DNA of 64,000 nt, taken from the NCBI GenBank assembly GCA_014529385.2, contig CM043971.1:59846709-59910708 (forward strand), written 5' to 3'. Below are positions 10,611 through 25,500 of this stretch, piece by piece. Position numbers and translations under genes: made by a program. The DNA is from Adiantum capillus-veneris. Lineage: Eukaryota; Streptophyta; Polypodiopsida; Polypodiales; Pteridaceae. The number at the start of each line of letters is the position of its first letter. The first letter of the stretch is position 1. The notes under the pieces are model-generated. The model made no database searches, was not told the DNA's origin, and saw only the letters and a program-made list of their open reading frames with translations.

Positions 10611-11109
10611 GAGGTTTCTTAGACCTGAGGGAACCTGTGGTAATTAGGATAGCATTAGAAAATTAGTTTAACTATATATCCCAGTAAAATTACTTTAATT
10701 TCTGGGAAAAATAAAAAGGGAATTACAGTAAAGTAAATAGAAAATCTTTGATATCAATACCAAAGAAGTAATATACCTTGGGAAATCTATGATAATTATC
10801 CTAATCTTAGATAAATAGTTTAGTTACGCATTTTGGTCAAAAGTAACCAATTTTTGTATTTAATGGACAAGAAAAATTAAGCAATGAAATTATCTAATTG
10901 CCAAAGAATTAACCGAGGTCCAAAATCCTTATTAAAGGATGGGGAAAAAGTACTTATAGCCTAATTAAGTTATGGGATGAGTAACCTATCAAATCGACTA
11001 TTAAAGATCCCTAATTATTCCAAAAATCCTTATTTTTGGGTAAACAAGGAAAATAAATGTTATTCAATTAATCCTCTAATGGATTAAGTCTTTTTATAAC
11101 GCTATCGAA

Positions 11110-11373
11110 ATGGATCCCAAGAGAACCAAGGGAAATCCTTTGACTGAAGAAGAAATGTTAGTAACAAACGCAACAAAGCAACTAATGACCATGAAGCAGG
11201 GCCTAGCCATAGGCCAACGGAGGAGAGTCTACGGGCACCTGCCCCACAGAAGATGGACGAGCAGTCCCAGGTGGATTTCTATTATGCCATTAATAGCTTT
11301 TAGAGTTCATTTTAAGTTAAGCATTGCGTACGTAAGGTTAGGAAGGAAAAAACTGGTTGTAAATGGAAGGTAA
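11110..11373 (+). pseudogene. Small ORF inside gypsy-1 U3 (5' copy, frameshifted)
   Basis: Begins at an ATG with a hydrophilic start (RTKGNPLTEEE) nearly identical to the ORF at 30310-30504 in the 3' LTR. One missing base after EEE changes the frame, so the rest of the 87-residue frame is spurious. It lies about 600 bp upstream of the LTR TATA box. Function unknown; see the 3' copy. Confidence 0.45.
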
Positions 11374-11712
11374 CTTCCACAAAACCCACGATCAATGATT
11401 GTAATTAGGAAAGGACTGATTGGGTTATGACTAGTTGAAATAGGAAAGAACTGTTTGACCATCCTTAAGACAACTTGTTTCAAGACACGTCTGATTCCTT
11501 GGAAATATTTTAGTCCTGGTAATGAGTAATGATGGAGATACCATCATGGAGGAGTCGGTTACCTCGGCACGTGTGGAGTCTTTACCCCGTGCTTGTTTAT
11601 GTTTATGGATAGTACTTTTAAGTTTATCCTAGAGGAACCGCCCGGTTCTATGGGCAACTGGTTTTGGCGTATGGGCGCCCGGACTTTGGGTGAAGACTTT
11701 TTCCACCCCGGT

Positions 11713-11722
11713 TATATAAATA
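11713..11722 (+). promoter_or_regulatory. gypsy-1 LTR TATA box
   Basis: TATATAAATA, conserved in the 3' LTR at 29891-29900. Expected transcription start is roughly 25-35 bp downstream, so the R region would begin near 11745. The inversion breakpoint lies about 90 bp further on. Confidence 0.65.
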
Positions 11723-11822
11723 AGGAATGGTTGCAGTTTTTCACCCCTGTATAGGTGGTCTTGAGACAAGTTAGTACTGGTCAATGATACTCTAAAATGA
11801 CAGTACCTTGTCTTAATTTTAA

Positions 11823-11834
11823 AGATGTCTGTTT
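11823..11834. other. Left inversion breakpoint (LTR / copia gag junction)
   Basis: AGATGTCTGTTT is common to the gypsy-1 LTR (reverse complement near 29775-29790) and to the copia gag, so the junction can only be placed within it. To the left is LTR, to the right is copia gag on the minus strand. The partner breakpoint is at 38003-38010, where AGACATCT (the complement of AGATGTCT) joins the other LTR part to the other gag half. Confidence 0.85.
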
Positions 11835-12034
11835 TCTGATATCATAGCCATGGCTCTCACATCCAAAAGCTCCCACTGAGCTTGCGTATAGTCATCATCC
11901 TCTGCACATTCTTTCAACAATTTTGATAGGCCTTTATTTGTCAAAACATCTTTCATACGCTTTTTCCACATGGTGAAGTTGCTACCATCGAACTTACGAA
12001 TGAAATACTCCTCCTTTTATGAAGAATAAGCCAT
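11835..12034 (-). pseudogene. Ty1/copia gag, N-terminal half
   Basis: The reverse complement starts at an ATG (12032-12034) and reads KFDGSNFTMWKKRMKDVLTN, then GLSKLLKE, DDDYTQAQWELLDVRAMAMI. This is the typical copia gag N-terminus (FDGxNFxxWKxxM...W...D..A...I). A TAA is present at codon 6. It stops at the inversion breakpoint; the next residues of the same gag (LAESVFFTIIGK...) are found on the plus strand from 38008. No PBS or LTR was recognised upstream at 12035-13130. Confidence 0.85.
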
Positions 12035-13131
12035 CGATGACAAGAGGGTTTGAGAGGTGTCAAACTATGGCGAGGAGCTGCATATATTTGGGCAGAGTCT
12101 CCTTTGTATGAGGAGTTAAAACTCAACGCAAAATACGCATAAATGTGCCAACTGCACTAATTGGGCATCTACTACACAAAAACCACTGCTGTGTGACCGC
12201 CAACTCGACGTCAAAAGCACAAAAATTCATCCATATACATATCCTATGTCAAGGGTACCAAAAATGGGGAACTCCAGCTACTTGTATCACCACCGAAGGT
12301 GTCTCAACATTCAAGCACACACCAGCTCAAAGAAAACCTCACACTATCGACCCTCCAAAGGCTAATGTAGACACAAATAGACTAGCTACAATCTCACAAT
12401 TAAGGGCTCTTTTGGTCAGAGTCTCAAAAATGGCCAGGAAAAAACTACCAAAATAACAAAAAATAGCTCCACACGTAGTATAGTGCGCAATGTTTGCAAC
12501 TCGACGTACCTGAGCAAACCACACTCAAACAGGCACCAACAACTGATGCATGGAAAAAAAGTGATCCCTGCGGGGTATCTGCTCTCAAAAGAGCTAAGTA
12601 CACTAGGTGTGCTCAAACAAAAATGCATCTGTCAACGCATCTATCCGCAAACAATTTGCTATTCAAATGACTACCAAATTGCCTGTGAAAGCAGTGTGTT
12701 TGGAAACCTGGAGAATCTGTATATGAACAGGCTAAAACCCCCCCTATCACCTGTAACTTGCATATCGGTGTCTCTATGTGCCGATTTTTGTCGCCGGGCA
12801 AAAATGTGCTACTGAAATAGCCACCAAAAGTGTCGTAGCCAAAAAACCGTGCTATACAGCGTGATCAGTGCACTCGCTGCTGATGCCGAGTGTCACTCCT
12901 CTATGGTAGAGGCACCTCACCCATGCATGTGGCAAGTACAACTACCGATCACAAGAAAAAGTTGTCCACATGAAATTGGTGTCGGATCCGATGTCAAAAA
13001 ATCCACTTGTAATGGAAGTAATTCGAGCCGATGCCAAAACGTGAGAGTCGGTGTTCAAATGTCTCTAATTGTTGATGTCAATGTCGTCTCCCACCGTCGA
13101 TAAGAGTGGCTAGATGAATAGCCAATGTGGA

Positions 13132-13137
<6 letters not shown>
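12035..13137. other. Unassigned sequence upstream of copia gag
   Basis: About 1.1 kb with no convincing coding frame. It could be copia leader/LTR sequence given its position upstream of the gag start, but no TGG-type primer-binding site or TG...CA pair was recognised. Frames here are short and lack family motifs. Confidence 0.4.
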
Positions 13138-13167
<30 letters not shown>

Positions 13168-13180
13168 ATCTCTCTATCTA

Positions 13181-13235
<55 letters not shown>
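13138..13235. repeat. (TC)n microsatellite
   Basis: TC dinucleotides, interrupted by CCATC/TATC at about 13164-13180, then about 50 bp pure. It lies directly downstream of (and partly inside) the minus-strand zinc-knuckle reading frame. Confidence 0.92.
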
Positions 13236-13241
<6 letters not shown>

Positions 13242-13289
13242 ATGCCCAAGAGCAGTGTTGAAGTCGAAAACTGAGAGCAAATAGACTCG

Positions 13290-14014
13290 TCTCCGTACCT
13301 TGCTTGTTGGCAGTTGATGTGTCCCTATTGTTTGGATTTCTTGGACAATCTTTAGAAAAATGTCCACCTTTTTGTCCACAATTTGAGCAATACACCATGA
13401 TTAGTGGTATTTCATTTGGTTATGTCATGTCAAGCTCTTGCTGAGGAGTTTCTATTTTTGTGTTTGCCCAAGTTGTTGGTATCGTCTTTTAGAGCACTAA
13501 GCATCAATATGTAGAATGCTCCATCTTGACCTTTGTATTGTCTTTGACGTGGCTCTCCAATTAGACTAGCTTCTATTGGTTGATCTCTTGGATCTTCGAT
13601 TACTGGTTCTTGACTATAGATTTGACCATTGTAATCCATGTAGAATGACCCTGATTCCATATGCACCAACTATATGTTTTACAGGCTTATGAAAATTTCT
13701 AGGTTAACACTTGGGTTGACTTTCTGAACTTCTATCTGCACTTCGTCTTTGAGCTTGCAATACTTGGCTCCACTGAAGTCTGTGAACATCTGGGAGTTCT
13801 CTGAATCTGGCTTCACTATGATCAATAGGATCTTGGCTTTTGTACCGCTTTTGCTGCTCATCAAGTATCTATGTTCTTCTAAATCTGCATATAAAAATAT
13901 ATCTCCATTGTAGCCATATAGTTGTAGAAGCTGCTCTGTTGTACTTGTGTCTGTGTTGTCACTGCTACAAGACTGCTGTATTGTACTTGAACTCACAGCT
14001 CGGTTTGAGTCCAT
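13290..14014 (-). pseudogene. Unidentified gene fragment with CCHC zinc knuckle
   Basis: Three minus-strand segments lie in order: a 111-residue frame (13679-14014) starting MDSNRAVSSSTIQQ with YGYNGDIFLYADLEEHRYLM; an 80-residue frame (13430-13669) with SFYMDYNGQIYSQE and DPRDQPIEASLIGEPRQRQY; and near 13300-13400 a zinc knuckle YCSNCGQKGGHFSKDCPRN. The knuckle spacing is C-x2-C-x5-H-x4-C, one residue longer than the retroviral C-x2-C-x4-H-x4-C. The segments may be exons or frameshifted parts of one gene. I do not recognise the family; a nucleic-acid-binding host protein or a gag-like protein are both possible. Confidence 0.4.
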
Positions 14015-16446
<2,432 letters not shown>

Positions 16447-16797
16447 TTAGGTGCACAATGTCTCATCTTGATCTAATTGTGTCTCTATTATGGAGATTGG
16501 CTTAAGACCTTGTTTTCCAATCTGACTTTCTTCAGCTGATTTAGCTATCAATGTCTGATTGATCTTTGTACGTTCTATTGCTTCCTGGTTGTCTTCAACC
16601 CCGTTCTTCTTTGCTTCTAGCTTTGGTGGCATTCTCTGCTCAATAGCTTTTTTCGTTTCTCTTTGCTCTGTTTGATCTGCACTTGCTATAGCCTGATTTG
16701 CTTCAAGCTCTTCTAAAGTTCTTCTCAATGGAGATGAATCATCTTCAATAAGATCTTCCTTTTGAATCATCTTCAAACATTTCCTTTTGTAGTCCAC
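16447..16797 (-). CDS. Hypothetical 116-residue charged protein
   Basis: ATG-started frame rich in Glu, Lys and Gln (LEELEANQAIASADQTEQRE, KKAIEQRM), likely helical or coiled-coil if made. No membrane segment or known motif. It sits between unassigned regions with no retroelement motif nearby. It could be a random frame or a fragment of a gag-like protein; no function can be given. Confidence 0.25.
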   Translation of the reverse strand: MDYKRKCLKMIQKEDLIEDDSSPLRRTLEELEANQAIASADQTEQRETKKAIEQRMPPKLEAKKNGVEDNQEAIERTKINQTLIAKSAEESQIGKQGLKPISIIETQLDQDETLCT

Positions 16798-18168
16798 TCA
16801 AGGTGCATAGACGGAAGCAAAAAGAGTGTCTAATGCATATGTCCGATGATGGGACATCCTTTTTATGCATACATAGAAATGCATGGAGACATTATGTTGT
16901 GCAAAACAGATTCCGAGAGGTACTTCAAAAATACGGTGGAGCTATAAAACACATGACATGGCTTTGCAAGAGGGCACCCCTTTAAGAATGGTTTTCATTG
17001 TCGAGGATATGTGATCTCACTTACCGTGCATTGTGCGTGAGTGTTGGACTCTACAACACTCCACCAATTGTAAGTTAATAGACCTTGACTCTTATGCTCA
17101 TCTCATCCACCATGAGCAACATGACTTAGATATGCTCAACTCTTCCAGCTTGAGCATAAGCCTAATAACTATGACTCTTAGCACACATTTTATTATGATT
17201 TGAAGCTTTGGGACTAATGCTTTGCTCATTTTAAGGCTCAGTAGACCGACTCTAACTATGCCAAAGAGTGTTTTTTACACCTTGGTGACTTGACACTTTA
17301 CATTTTTGTGCTTACTACAAAACTTTCTTCAGGTAAAAGTAAGCTTGAATCCTCAAAAAGAGGATAAGTGAAGGACCAGATTGGCATTGAAGGTTTCTTT
17401 TGCCATACGTGTTTTATCATCTTTGAATCTATATTCTCGTTGTTTTGGTTGTTTTGGTTGTCCTTCTTTGACGTGAAGACTCCATTATTTGTTTGATTCT
17501 CCAATTAGGCATGTTGATAGGAGTCTTTGATGTTGTTGTAGGACTCTGTTCGCTGTCGGCATTTGGCTTTTGACTAGGAGCATTGGAAGACTTAGGAATC
17601 CAAATCTCTTGATGATCTTTGTATCTCCATTGTTGACTTTGCTTCCCTCTAGGTGTTGCTAAGTTCTTGAGATCTTGATGGAGGTCTGGTGTAGCTGCAT
17701 TTGGTTTGTGGTTGAATGGTAGCCAAATCTTTGTATAGCCTGTGTAGAATTGTGGTAGACTTTAGCACCTTTCAATGTTGTTCTGTTGTATACCTACTGC
17801 TTAGGTATCCTAGGATATTGTCAAGGTTGATACCTTGTGGGCCTTGTTTCTTATTGGGAGGGCCTTATTTCTTTTTTTTCAAAGATAAATAATAAGAAAG
17901 GTGAAGCTACACAATTTATTTAGAGATAGTTTCATTTACCAGGGGAGAAAAACACCGTTTGGAGCTCCTTTTTCTTTGCAAGCTCTCATGAGATAAGGTT
18001 GTAGACGAGTTTTATGAGGCAATTTATCCTCGAAGTGGGCCACATATACCTATTTCTTGACTTTTGAGAGTTTGGCATTAATTGTCGTGATTTTTTTAGG
18101 GTCAGTGATAGTGCTCATACGTGCAGTCATTCTATACATTGGAGTCACCTGTAACATAAACAGATGTT
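16798..18168. other. Unassigned sequence
   Basis: No supported gene. Words such as TTGGTTGTTTTGGTTG and a poly-T at 17872-17880 are present. Short frames lack family signatures. Confidence 0.4.
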
Positions 18169-18297
18169 AGAGTCAAAACCACATGTAAGGTAGTAAGTAT
18201 AAGTGCTACTCCCTTAAACATATAGAGGGGATAGAGTAAAAACCACATGTAAGGTAGTAAGTATAAGTGCTACTCCCTTAAACATATAGAGGGGATA
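18169..18297. repeat. Direct tandem duplication, 64-bp unit x2
   Basis: AGAGTCAAAACCACATGTAA...GAGGGGAT at 18169-18232 is repeated almost exactly at 18233-18297 (one difference, C to A, near the start). High identity suggests a recent duplication. Confidence 0.93.
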
Positions 18298-18419
18298 TTT
18301 TGTGGTATCATATTACTTCCAAAATCTAGGTAACAAAGCCACTATGGTCTTACCCTCCAAGTAATAATCCACCACTTATAGTTTGAGGTGTGGCTTATTT
18401 GTAACCTTATCCACCATAA

Positions 18420-18990
18420 TCTACCATTTCCCACCATACTCATAACCATAATTGGTCCTAAGCAATCATAACCCAATCCCCAAACAGCCATTAAAATCAT
18501 GCACGTCCAATTAGGACAGTTTTAAGACAAACTTAAGCCGGCCTAGACCTTAATTGAGAAAAAGTAGAAAGCTCAAGTCCTAACTCAATAGCGCAGACCA
18601 TGTATGGCCAAGTAGAGCATCTCCTCAAGGGAGCTTCTCTACCATTTCCCACCATAATTGGTGCGAAGCAATCATAACGTAATCCCCAAAAAATCATTAA
18701 AATCATTTATGTCCAATTTGAGCAGTTTTAACACAAACTTAAGCCATCCTAGAACTTAATTGAGCAAAATTAAAAAGCTTAGGTCCGAACTCAATAGCAC
18801 AGACCATGTGTGGCCAAGTAGAGTATCTCCTCAAGGGATCACAATCCTCAAACGGTATAGTCATAATTGAGCAAGAGTAGTACGCTCAATACCAAACTTA
18901 GAAGTACAAACCATGTATGGCCAGTTGAGCAAATTTTCAAGGGATCACAATACTCAAACGGAATATACCTTAATTGAGCAAGAATAGTAA
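18420..18990. repeat. Tandem array with about 215-bp and about 110-bp units
   Basis: ACCATTTCCCACCATA, AAGCAATCATAAC, CAGTTTTAA(G/C)ACAAACTTAAGCC and GACCATGT(A/G)TGGCCAAGTAG recur at about 18420-18640 and 18640-18840. The second half-unit (CTCAAGGGATCACAAT, CTCAAACGG, TTGAGCAAGA) repeats again to about 18990. Confidence 0.85.
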
Positions 18991-20114
<1,124 letters not shown>

Positions 20115-20367
20115 TGAGGAAGAAGGGGGAAGACAGAGGTTATTTAGAAAATGCAGGAGTGCCAATATGATTTAATGAAAAATGGTAGAGCCAGGCTGCC
20201 GACCTTTCTTCATAGCCCTTAGTTATCTATGAATAATTAGGTGCCATTTAAGGCACCTCCAAAAATATCAATCACTTGGATTTACTATTATAATTCACCT
20301 AGGGCTCCATAGGTCAAATAGCCCCCAGTCAATAATAACCAAGGCTATTAACACACTAACCCTAGCA

Positions 20368-20403
<36 letters not shown>

Positions 20404-21459
20404 TTTCAATCAACTATATCTTGCACCTCTCCTTTTAAAAAAAATATACATGAGGGATCACATATCTCTCTTTGCTAGACACTTTGGTGCATGGGAGGCT
20501 CTGTAATAATCCCCCACCTAGCTCCAAATGCTCATCCTCGCTTATCTCATCATGTACTTCATGATTATGTGCCTACCCTTATAACTATTATGATACATAG
20601 TCTATGGATATCTTTGAGCTCTATGCTTCATCTACATGAACACTACTCCTTTTCTCATAGGTTTCCTTGGTTTGCTACAAAATTGAGGCCTTTTGCATTG
20701 ATATGCATGCTTTGTTTTCTATATGTAGTTATTGAATTAGCCATTATTGAGGTTCTCATCGATTAGTGCAGTTATAATAGCTAAAGACTCAATTAATAAA
20801 AGAGATAATTTCAACTTTGGTTTTATTGATATCATAGCTTGGGGTATTTCTTCTTCGCTTGAAGGAACAAGGTCCAAGGACTCACCTCCAAGATGATTAT
20901 TGTGCAAAGGCAATTGTATAAGGTGAAGAGGCAACACCATGTCTGATAACCAAAAATATGATATCGATTTGCATGACACCAACCTCGATGAGGATGTTGC
21001 TTTTTCATAAGGGACCCAAGAGGATTGTTACTTGGCACACAAGTTACAAGAAGCTTAAGGTAATCTCTTGTTGTAGCCATTAGCACAAGCATTAGTGAAG
21101 GAGAATTTCTTTATACTACCTATAATTGAAGAGGCACCTATTGGTAATCAAGACTCTCCTAGATAGAGTGATCAAGGTTGGTGAATAAAAGGAGCACTCA
21201 TCAAATGCATATCTCAAAGATGACGTTCTCCTTGTTCTCTTGCATGATCTTTCAAGAGGCATCAAACTAGTCCAAGCTATGATTCTTGCACTTCTTACAA
21301 GAGTGCACAAAGAAAAAGGGGATGTTCTTAACAAGGAAGAAGAGACATCTCTTCTCCATCATCAAGATTTCCCTCTTATCATTCGGGAGAATCAAGGACT
21401 ACTTCATATTTCTCTCCCCCCACCAAGAAGCATCATCATTGTAAGGGACTTATCATCTT
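20115..21459. other. Unassigned sequence with a (GT)n tract at 20372-20401
   Basis: After the inversion is undone this would lie upstream of the gypsy-2 gag fragment, so part may be gypsy-2 leader or LTR. The reverse complement near 20940-20960 (TTGGTTATCAGACATGG) resembles an initiator-Met primer-binding site with one extra base, but in the opposite orientation to gypsy-2; I do not assign it. Frames here are short and without motifs. Confidence 0.4.
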
Positions 21460-21503
21460 GGGAGCAATGTCATAAGCTTTAAAAGTTCAAAGAATGTGGA
21501 AAG
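21460..21503 (+). pseudogene. gypsy-2 gag fragment on the far side of the gypsy-1 insertion
   Basis: Reads ...CHKL, a stop, then KFKECGK, ending at GAAAG just before the gypsy-1 LTR. When the inversion is undone it runs directly into SATFISFDGTF at 8862 on the minus strand. gypsy-3 has the same order intact (RL, stop, KFKEGGKSISFLTYNGTF at 41.23-41.3 kb), which supports the join. Confidence 0.7.
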
Positions 21504-21916
21504 TGTAAGGTCTCCAACCCGCCGACACCAAAAGCGGGATGGTCCCATTGACAGGTCTCTAGGCCTACAAAAGTCAAAGTCTTTAAACAAAACAAATTCC
21601 AGGGAATTCACCCTTACCATTGGCAATGGTTTAGGTTTATAGCCCTAGAAGAGACCTAGTCCTGTCTCGCAGTGGAAACGGGACCCTATAAAAAAAATTC
21701 CGGCCTTAAATCTTCATCCTTTAGATTAAGGTTTCCTTAGCCAACGCTTTTTTCCCTCTAGCATATGTGAGGGCACAGCCGCTGGTGGATTCCTCGTCCA
21801 AGTGGAAGAAGTTTTTAAACATTTTAGTGCGCGGGAATGGATAGTTACCTGACTAATCAGGTCCACCCGTCCATGATTGACAACCTTAGTCAATCCCCAC
21901 TTACCACCCCGCACTT

Positions 21917-22160
21917 CACTACAAGAGGTTGTGTGCTCTTGTGACGCTGTTAGCGACGGAAATACACTGGGTTTTTATAACCCCCGGCGTTGCTAAAACC
22001 GTCGCTAATAGCGTCGCTACGAGAGCGTCACTATATGCGTCGCTATAAGCGTTGCTATATAGCGACGCTCATAGCGACGATTATAGCGACGGTTATAGCG
22101 ACGTTTACACAGAAGTCTATAGCGACGCTCATAGCGACGCTACAGAGCCATAATTAGCGA
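21917..22160. repeat. CACTA-2 left terminus and subterminal repeats
   Basis: CACTACAAGAGG terminus followed by a dozen or so GCGTCGCTA / TAGCGACG motifs in both orientations (for example ATAGCGACGCTCATAGCGACG). These are the expected recognition sites for the element's own DNA-binding protein. Confidence 0.92.
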
Positions 22161-22181
22161 CGCCCAAGAGAATTTTTTTTT

Positions 22182-22210
22182 GGTGACAGGGCATTGAATG
22201 CCCTGCCACC
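22182..22210. repeat. Short palindrome inside CACTA-2 left end
   Basis: GGTGACAGGGCATT followed by its near-perfect reverse complement AATGCCCTGCCACC around a GA centre, just inside the subterminal repeats. Its position parallels the larger foldback in CACTA-1 (6709-6794). Confidence 0.8.
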
Positions 22211-22543
22211 CATCAACCATATTGTACTTGATTCACTTTTTAAAAAAAGTGCAAGGGTAGATAATAGACCCAAAATAGTCACCCACAAGACGCATTGTTT
22301 GCAAAATTGACAAGCGTAAAATTGACAATTGTACACATCATAGGCAAAATGAATTGATTGGAAAATGTAATAATGACAATTGTACAACATCATAGGCATA
22401 AAGAATTGATTGGCAAAATGAACTACGATGACAAATGTAATAATATACATGGTTCAAAAAGACGTATAAAATCCGTCTCATGATACATAAGCTATGAGAA
22501 ACCCTAAACTAATGCTATCTAGCTACGGCTAAACTGACGTCGT

Positions 22544-25500
22544 CTAGTCAGACGTCTCATCGCGTCCAAGCGGCGTATCTGTCGGATTCTGCAGAAAAAG
22601 ACAATAAGACAGCTTTCAGTAAGTATAAACATATAACGACATTTATAAAACAATACAAAAAATAGAAAAGAGTAAACTCTAATACTAACCATGCCACCGC
22701 GAGAACTGAGAATGTCCATCAGGACGTTTAAGCCCTTCCTGCCTGCGTACTCGCGCTCGTACGGTGTGGGATCACGTCCTGTCATCGACCACTGTCAAAA
22801 CATACAAAGATTTCGTTAGAATTAAAAAACTCATAAACCCTAAACTATCGAACATAAAGAGCAATGCGAAAACACTTACAAAATCGGCCTCAAATGATGC
22901 CCATCCACCGCTCCCCAAGTGGTGCGAGCTCCCTGCCTCTACTCGCGCTCTGGCTGCATCCTTTTGTTGCTTCCACTTGTCAGGATTCTCGCGCGCTGCT
23001 TTCTTCGCATTCTTCCAATCTTCTTTGGCCAGCCAATCTGGCCTGTTCCACCCATGTTTGATTGCTTTTTGCACTTCGGAACGCTTGTGTTTGCAGTATT
23101 CGCGCATTCGAATCTTCATCAGGTCTTCATTGAAGCGCTGATCCCGTGTTGGAACGGGAAACTCATCATGAAGTATGTTGATGACTCTGGCTTTTAAATC
23201 ACTTGGTACTTCACTCCATTTGTTTAGTATGTAGTGTCTAAACAGCTGAGAGCAAAGACCACGCATGCGCGAGATCACCTTCTTGCCGTCATCATCCATG
23301 ATGATGCGGCCGCTGAAGTCGACGGAGTAAGGCAAGCCATCTGGCCGGTGACGCGTGAACCTGGGTGTCCCTACAGGGGTCTCTAGCGGCGTGTCGATGA
23401 GGGTACGGACGTCAGGTGTCTCCACCGGCGTCTGGGCCCCGAAGCGAGGAGTGTCGAGTGGGGTGGCTCCTGGCCGAGTAGGTAGAGGTGTGTAGCTGCT
23501 AGGAACAGTCAGCCACGGGAAACCTGGCGTAGATTGCGATACTGTGACTGGTGTGGGGGCGGGCAAAGAAGGAGAGGGTAAAGAGCCTCGTCGAACACGA
23601 GGCGGTGTGGAGGCATCGGCGGCGGAATCCCCACATTAACCGCCACTGCCACCACTAGAGCGCCGGTGTCTAGACGAGTGTGAAGATCGTCTCGTTGACA
23701 CCGAAGCTTCGGAGCGCGCCGAATGCTCCGAAAGAAAGGGAGATGCGGATGGAGTAGGAACGGGCGATGATGCGCCAGAGCGATGTATATAGAGCTCTCC
23801 GTTTAAACACATATCCTCTGTTTCATTTTGTAGCTCCTCTGCATGCACCCCATATAGAGTAGTAGCATCTTGATGCTCGTCTGGCACCACCGCAGCGGCT
23901 TCTGATTGAGCATCTTCTCTGATCTCCTCCATTGATGCCGTTGTGATTGGCACATGGTAGCCTTCATACGTCCTTGCACTACGAGGGGCTACCTCTATGA
24001 CGTACCACCAGTTTGATGTAGACTTTGTAGGATGAAATATTACCTGCCAGAGCCACATAACTTACATGAGAGCTTTCAAGCACATAACTTGTAAAAGGGG
24101 GATGTTAACTATTTACATACTTACTTGTTCACAATGCTCGGGTAGTACGAAAGTGTCTCTTAGGTCAGTGCATTTCTTAGTAGAATCCACCTCAAGAAAA
24201 CCAGACTCTCCTCTACGCACAGTAGCGTTGCAACCCTCCATGATTATCTTGAACCATTGCACGTCGAACAAGTCGACAAAAAATCCTCTGTAATCGATCC
24301 TCAAAATCTCTTGTAGCGTGCCGAAGTAAGTGAGTTCCGCCACCACAGGATCTGCATCAGAGGAACGTCGTCGACTAGACTGTTCAAATTTTGCCATGAT
24401 TCCACAATCTTGAGTAAAACTCTTTTTGTCGATCCGTTCCACCCTAAAATGTCGACCTTTACACCATGCTGCTGTGTATGACTTATACTACAACGAACAA
24501 AGATTATGAGTGGCCGTTCAAATGTTTAGAAATAAAGTCACTAGCTAGTCGTACATTGCAAACTTACCTTGGTCGCGCAACCCCAAGAGTACTCCCACTC
24601 TTCCTCAGCCACTTCGTCACCGCATTGCTGTGCGCTTTTCAATTGGTTGTGCAACCATCTTAAGCTCATGAATGTTGGTAGGCTCTCCAGACCCGTCGGA
24701 TAGTGCATCGGTGGTCGTCTTCCCCGTCTCCACTCGATTCGTGCCCTTTGTCGCTCTTGCTTTGCATCCTCATATTGTGAAATCCACTTTTGCATCACTG
24801 GATTGTGAAGCATGCAAAATCGGTTGATTTTAGCCTCTAGATCTTCCGTCATCTTCTTCTCAACACCGAGATTGCACATGACAATCCCAGATATGCGCTC
24901 ATCATCTATGGTTTGCCATAGCGTGTCCCGGGCTTTATCAAATCCGTCTAGCCACTCTCCAATGTACACTAGGGACTCTGATACCAACCAACCTTTTGCC
25001 ATGCTACCCTCCGGACGTGCCTTTTGACGCACATATCCCTTAAGCGTTTTCATGAAACGTTCTAAGAAGAACATCCATCTGGAATGAACTGTGCTAGCTA
25101 TTTCCACCTCATCAACTATGTGAACAAGAAGATGCACCTGAATGGTTAGCATGGTAGTAGGAAAATGTTTCTCAAACATGCACACAAGCTCCGCAGCATT
25201 TAGTTTGGCGAATGGTATGGAGTATACGTTGATCTCCTTTCGTGAGATCCATTGCACCAGCTTTGCAAGTTTGTAGATTGTGTTACGGATGTCGAGAGAC
25301 AAACATCCCTCAATGGCAACCGGTAAAATAAATTGTAAAGTATGTGCAGCAATGATATTAAAGTCCACATTTTATGCAATGATATTAAAGTCCACTATGA
25401 ACGTACCTGACTCATTTTATGCCAATCGTGTGACTTCAAACCGGTAAGCTTTCCTTCTTTAGTAAAACACGTTCGGAGTGAGTGCATTACGCCAGTGGGG

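Larger units (their letters stand above)
8863..11834 (+). mobile_element. gypsy-1 5' LTR, first part (U3 and start of R), separated by inversion
   Basis: Begins TGTAAGGTTTCCAG directly after CTTTC (8858-8862) and matches the reverse complement of 29772-32457 along its length. The LTR termini are TGTAAGG...CCTTACA, a perfect 7-bp inverted pair. Features inside include an internal 152-bp tandem array, a small ORF (11110) and a TATA box (11713). The match stops at the shared sequence AAAGATGTCTGTTT (11821-11834), after which copia gag sequence follows. The missing last part of this LTR is at 37507-38007. It is longer than the 3' LTR equivalent, mainly because it has more copies of the tandem unit. 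Confidence 0.92.

Noticed and set aside
11838-11858. Sequence resembling a primer-binding site (TGATATCATAGCCATGG)
   Set aside because: It is part of the copia gag coding sequence (AMAMIS codons on the minus strand), not a PBS next to an LTR.
20940-20965. Possible primer-binding site (TTGGTTATCAGACATGG on the minus strand)
   Set aside because: One inserted base versus TGGTATCAGAC, no LTR end beside it, and orientation does not fit the neighbouring gypsy-2 fragment.
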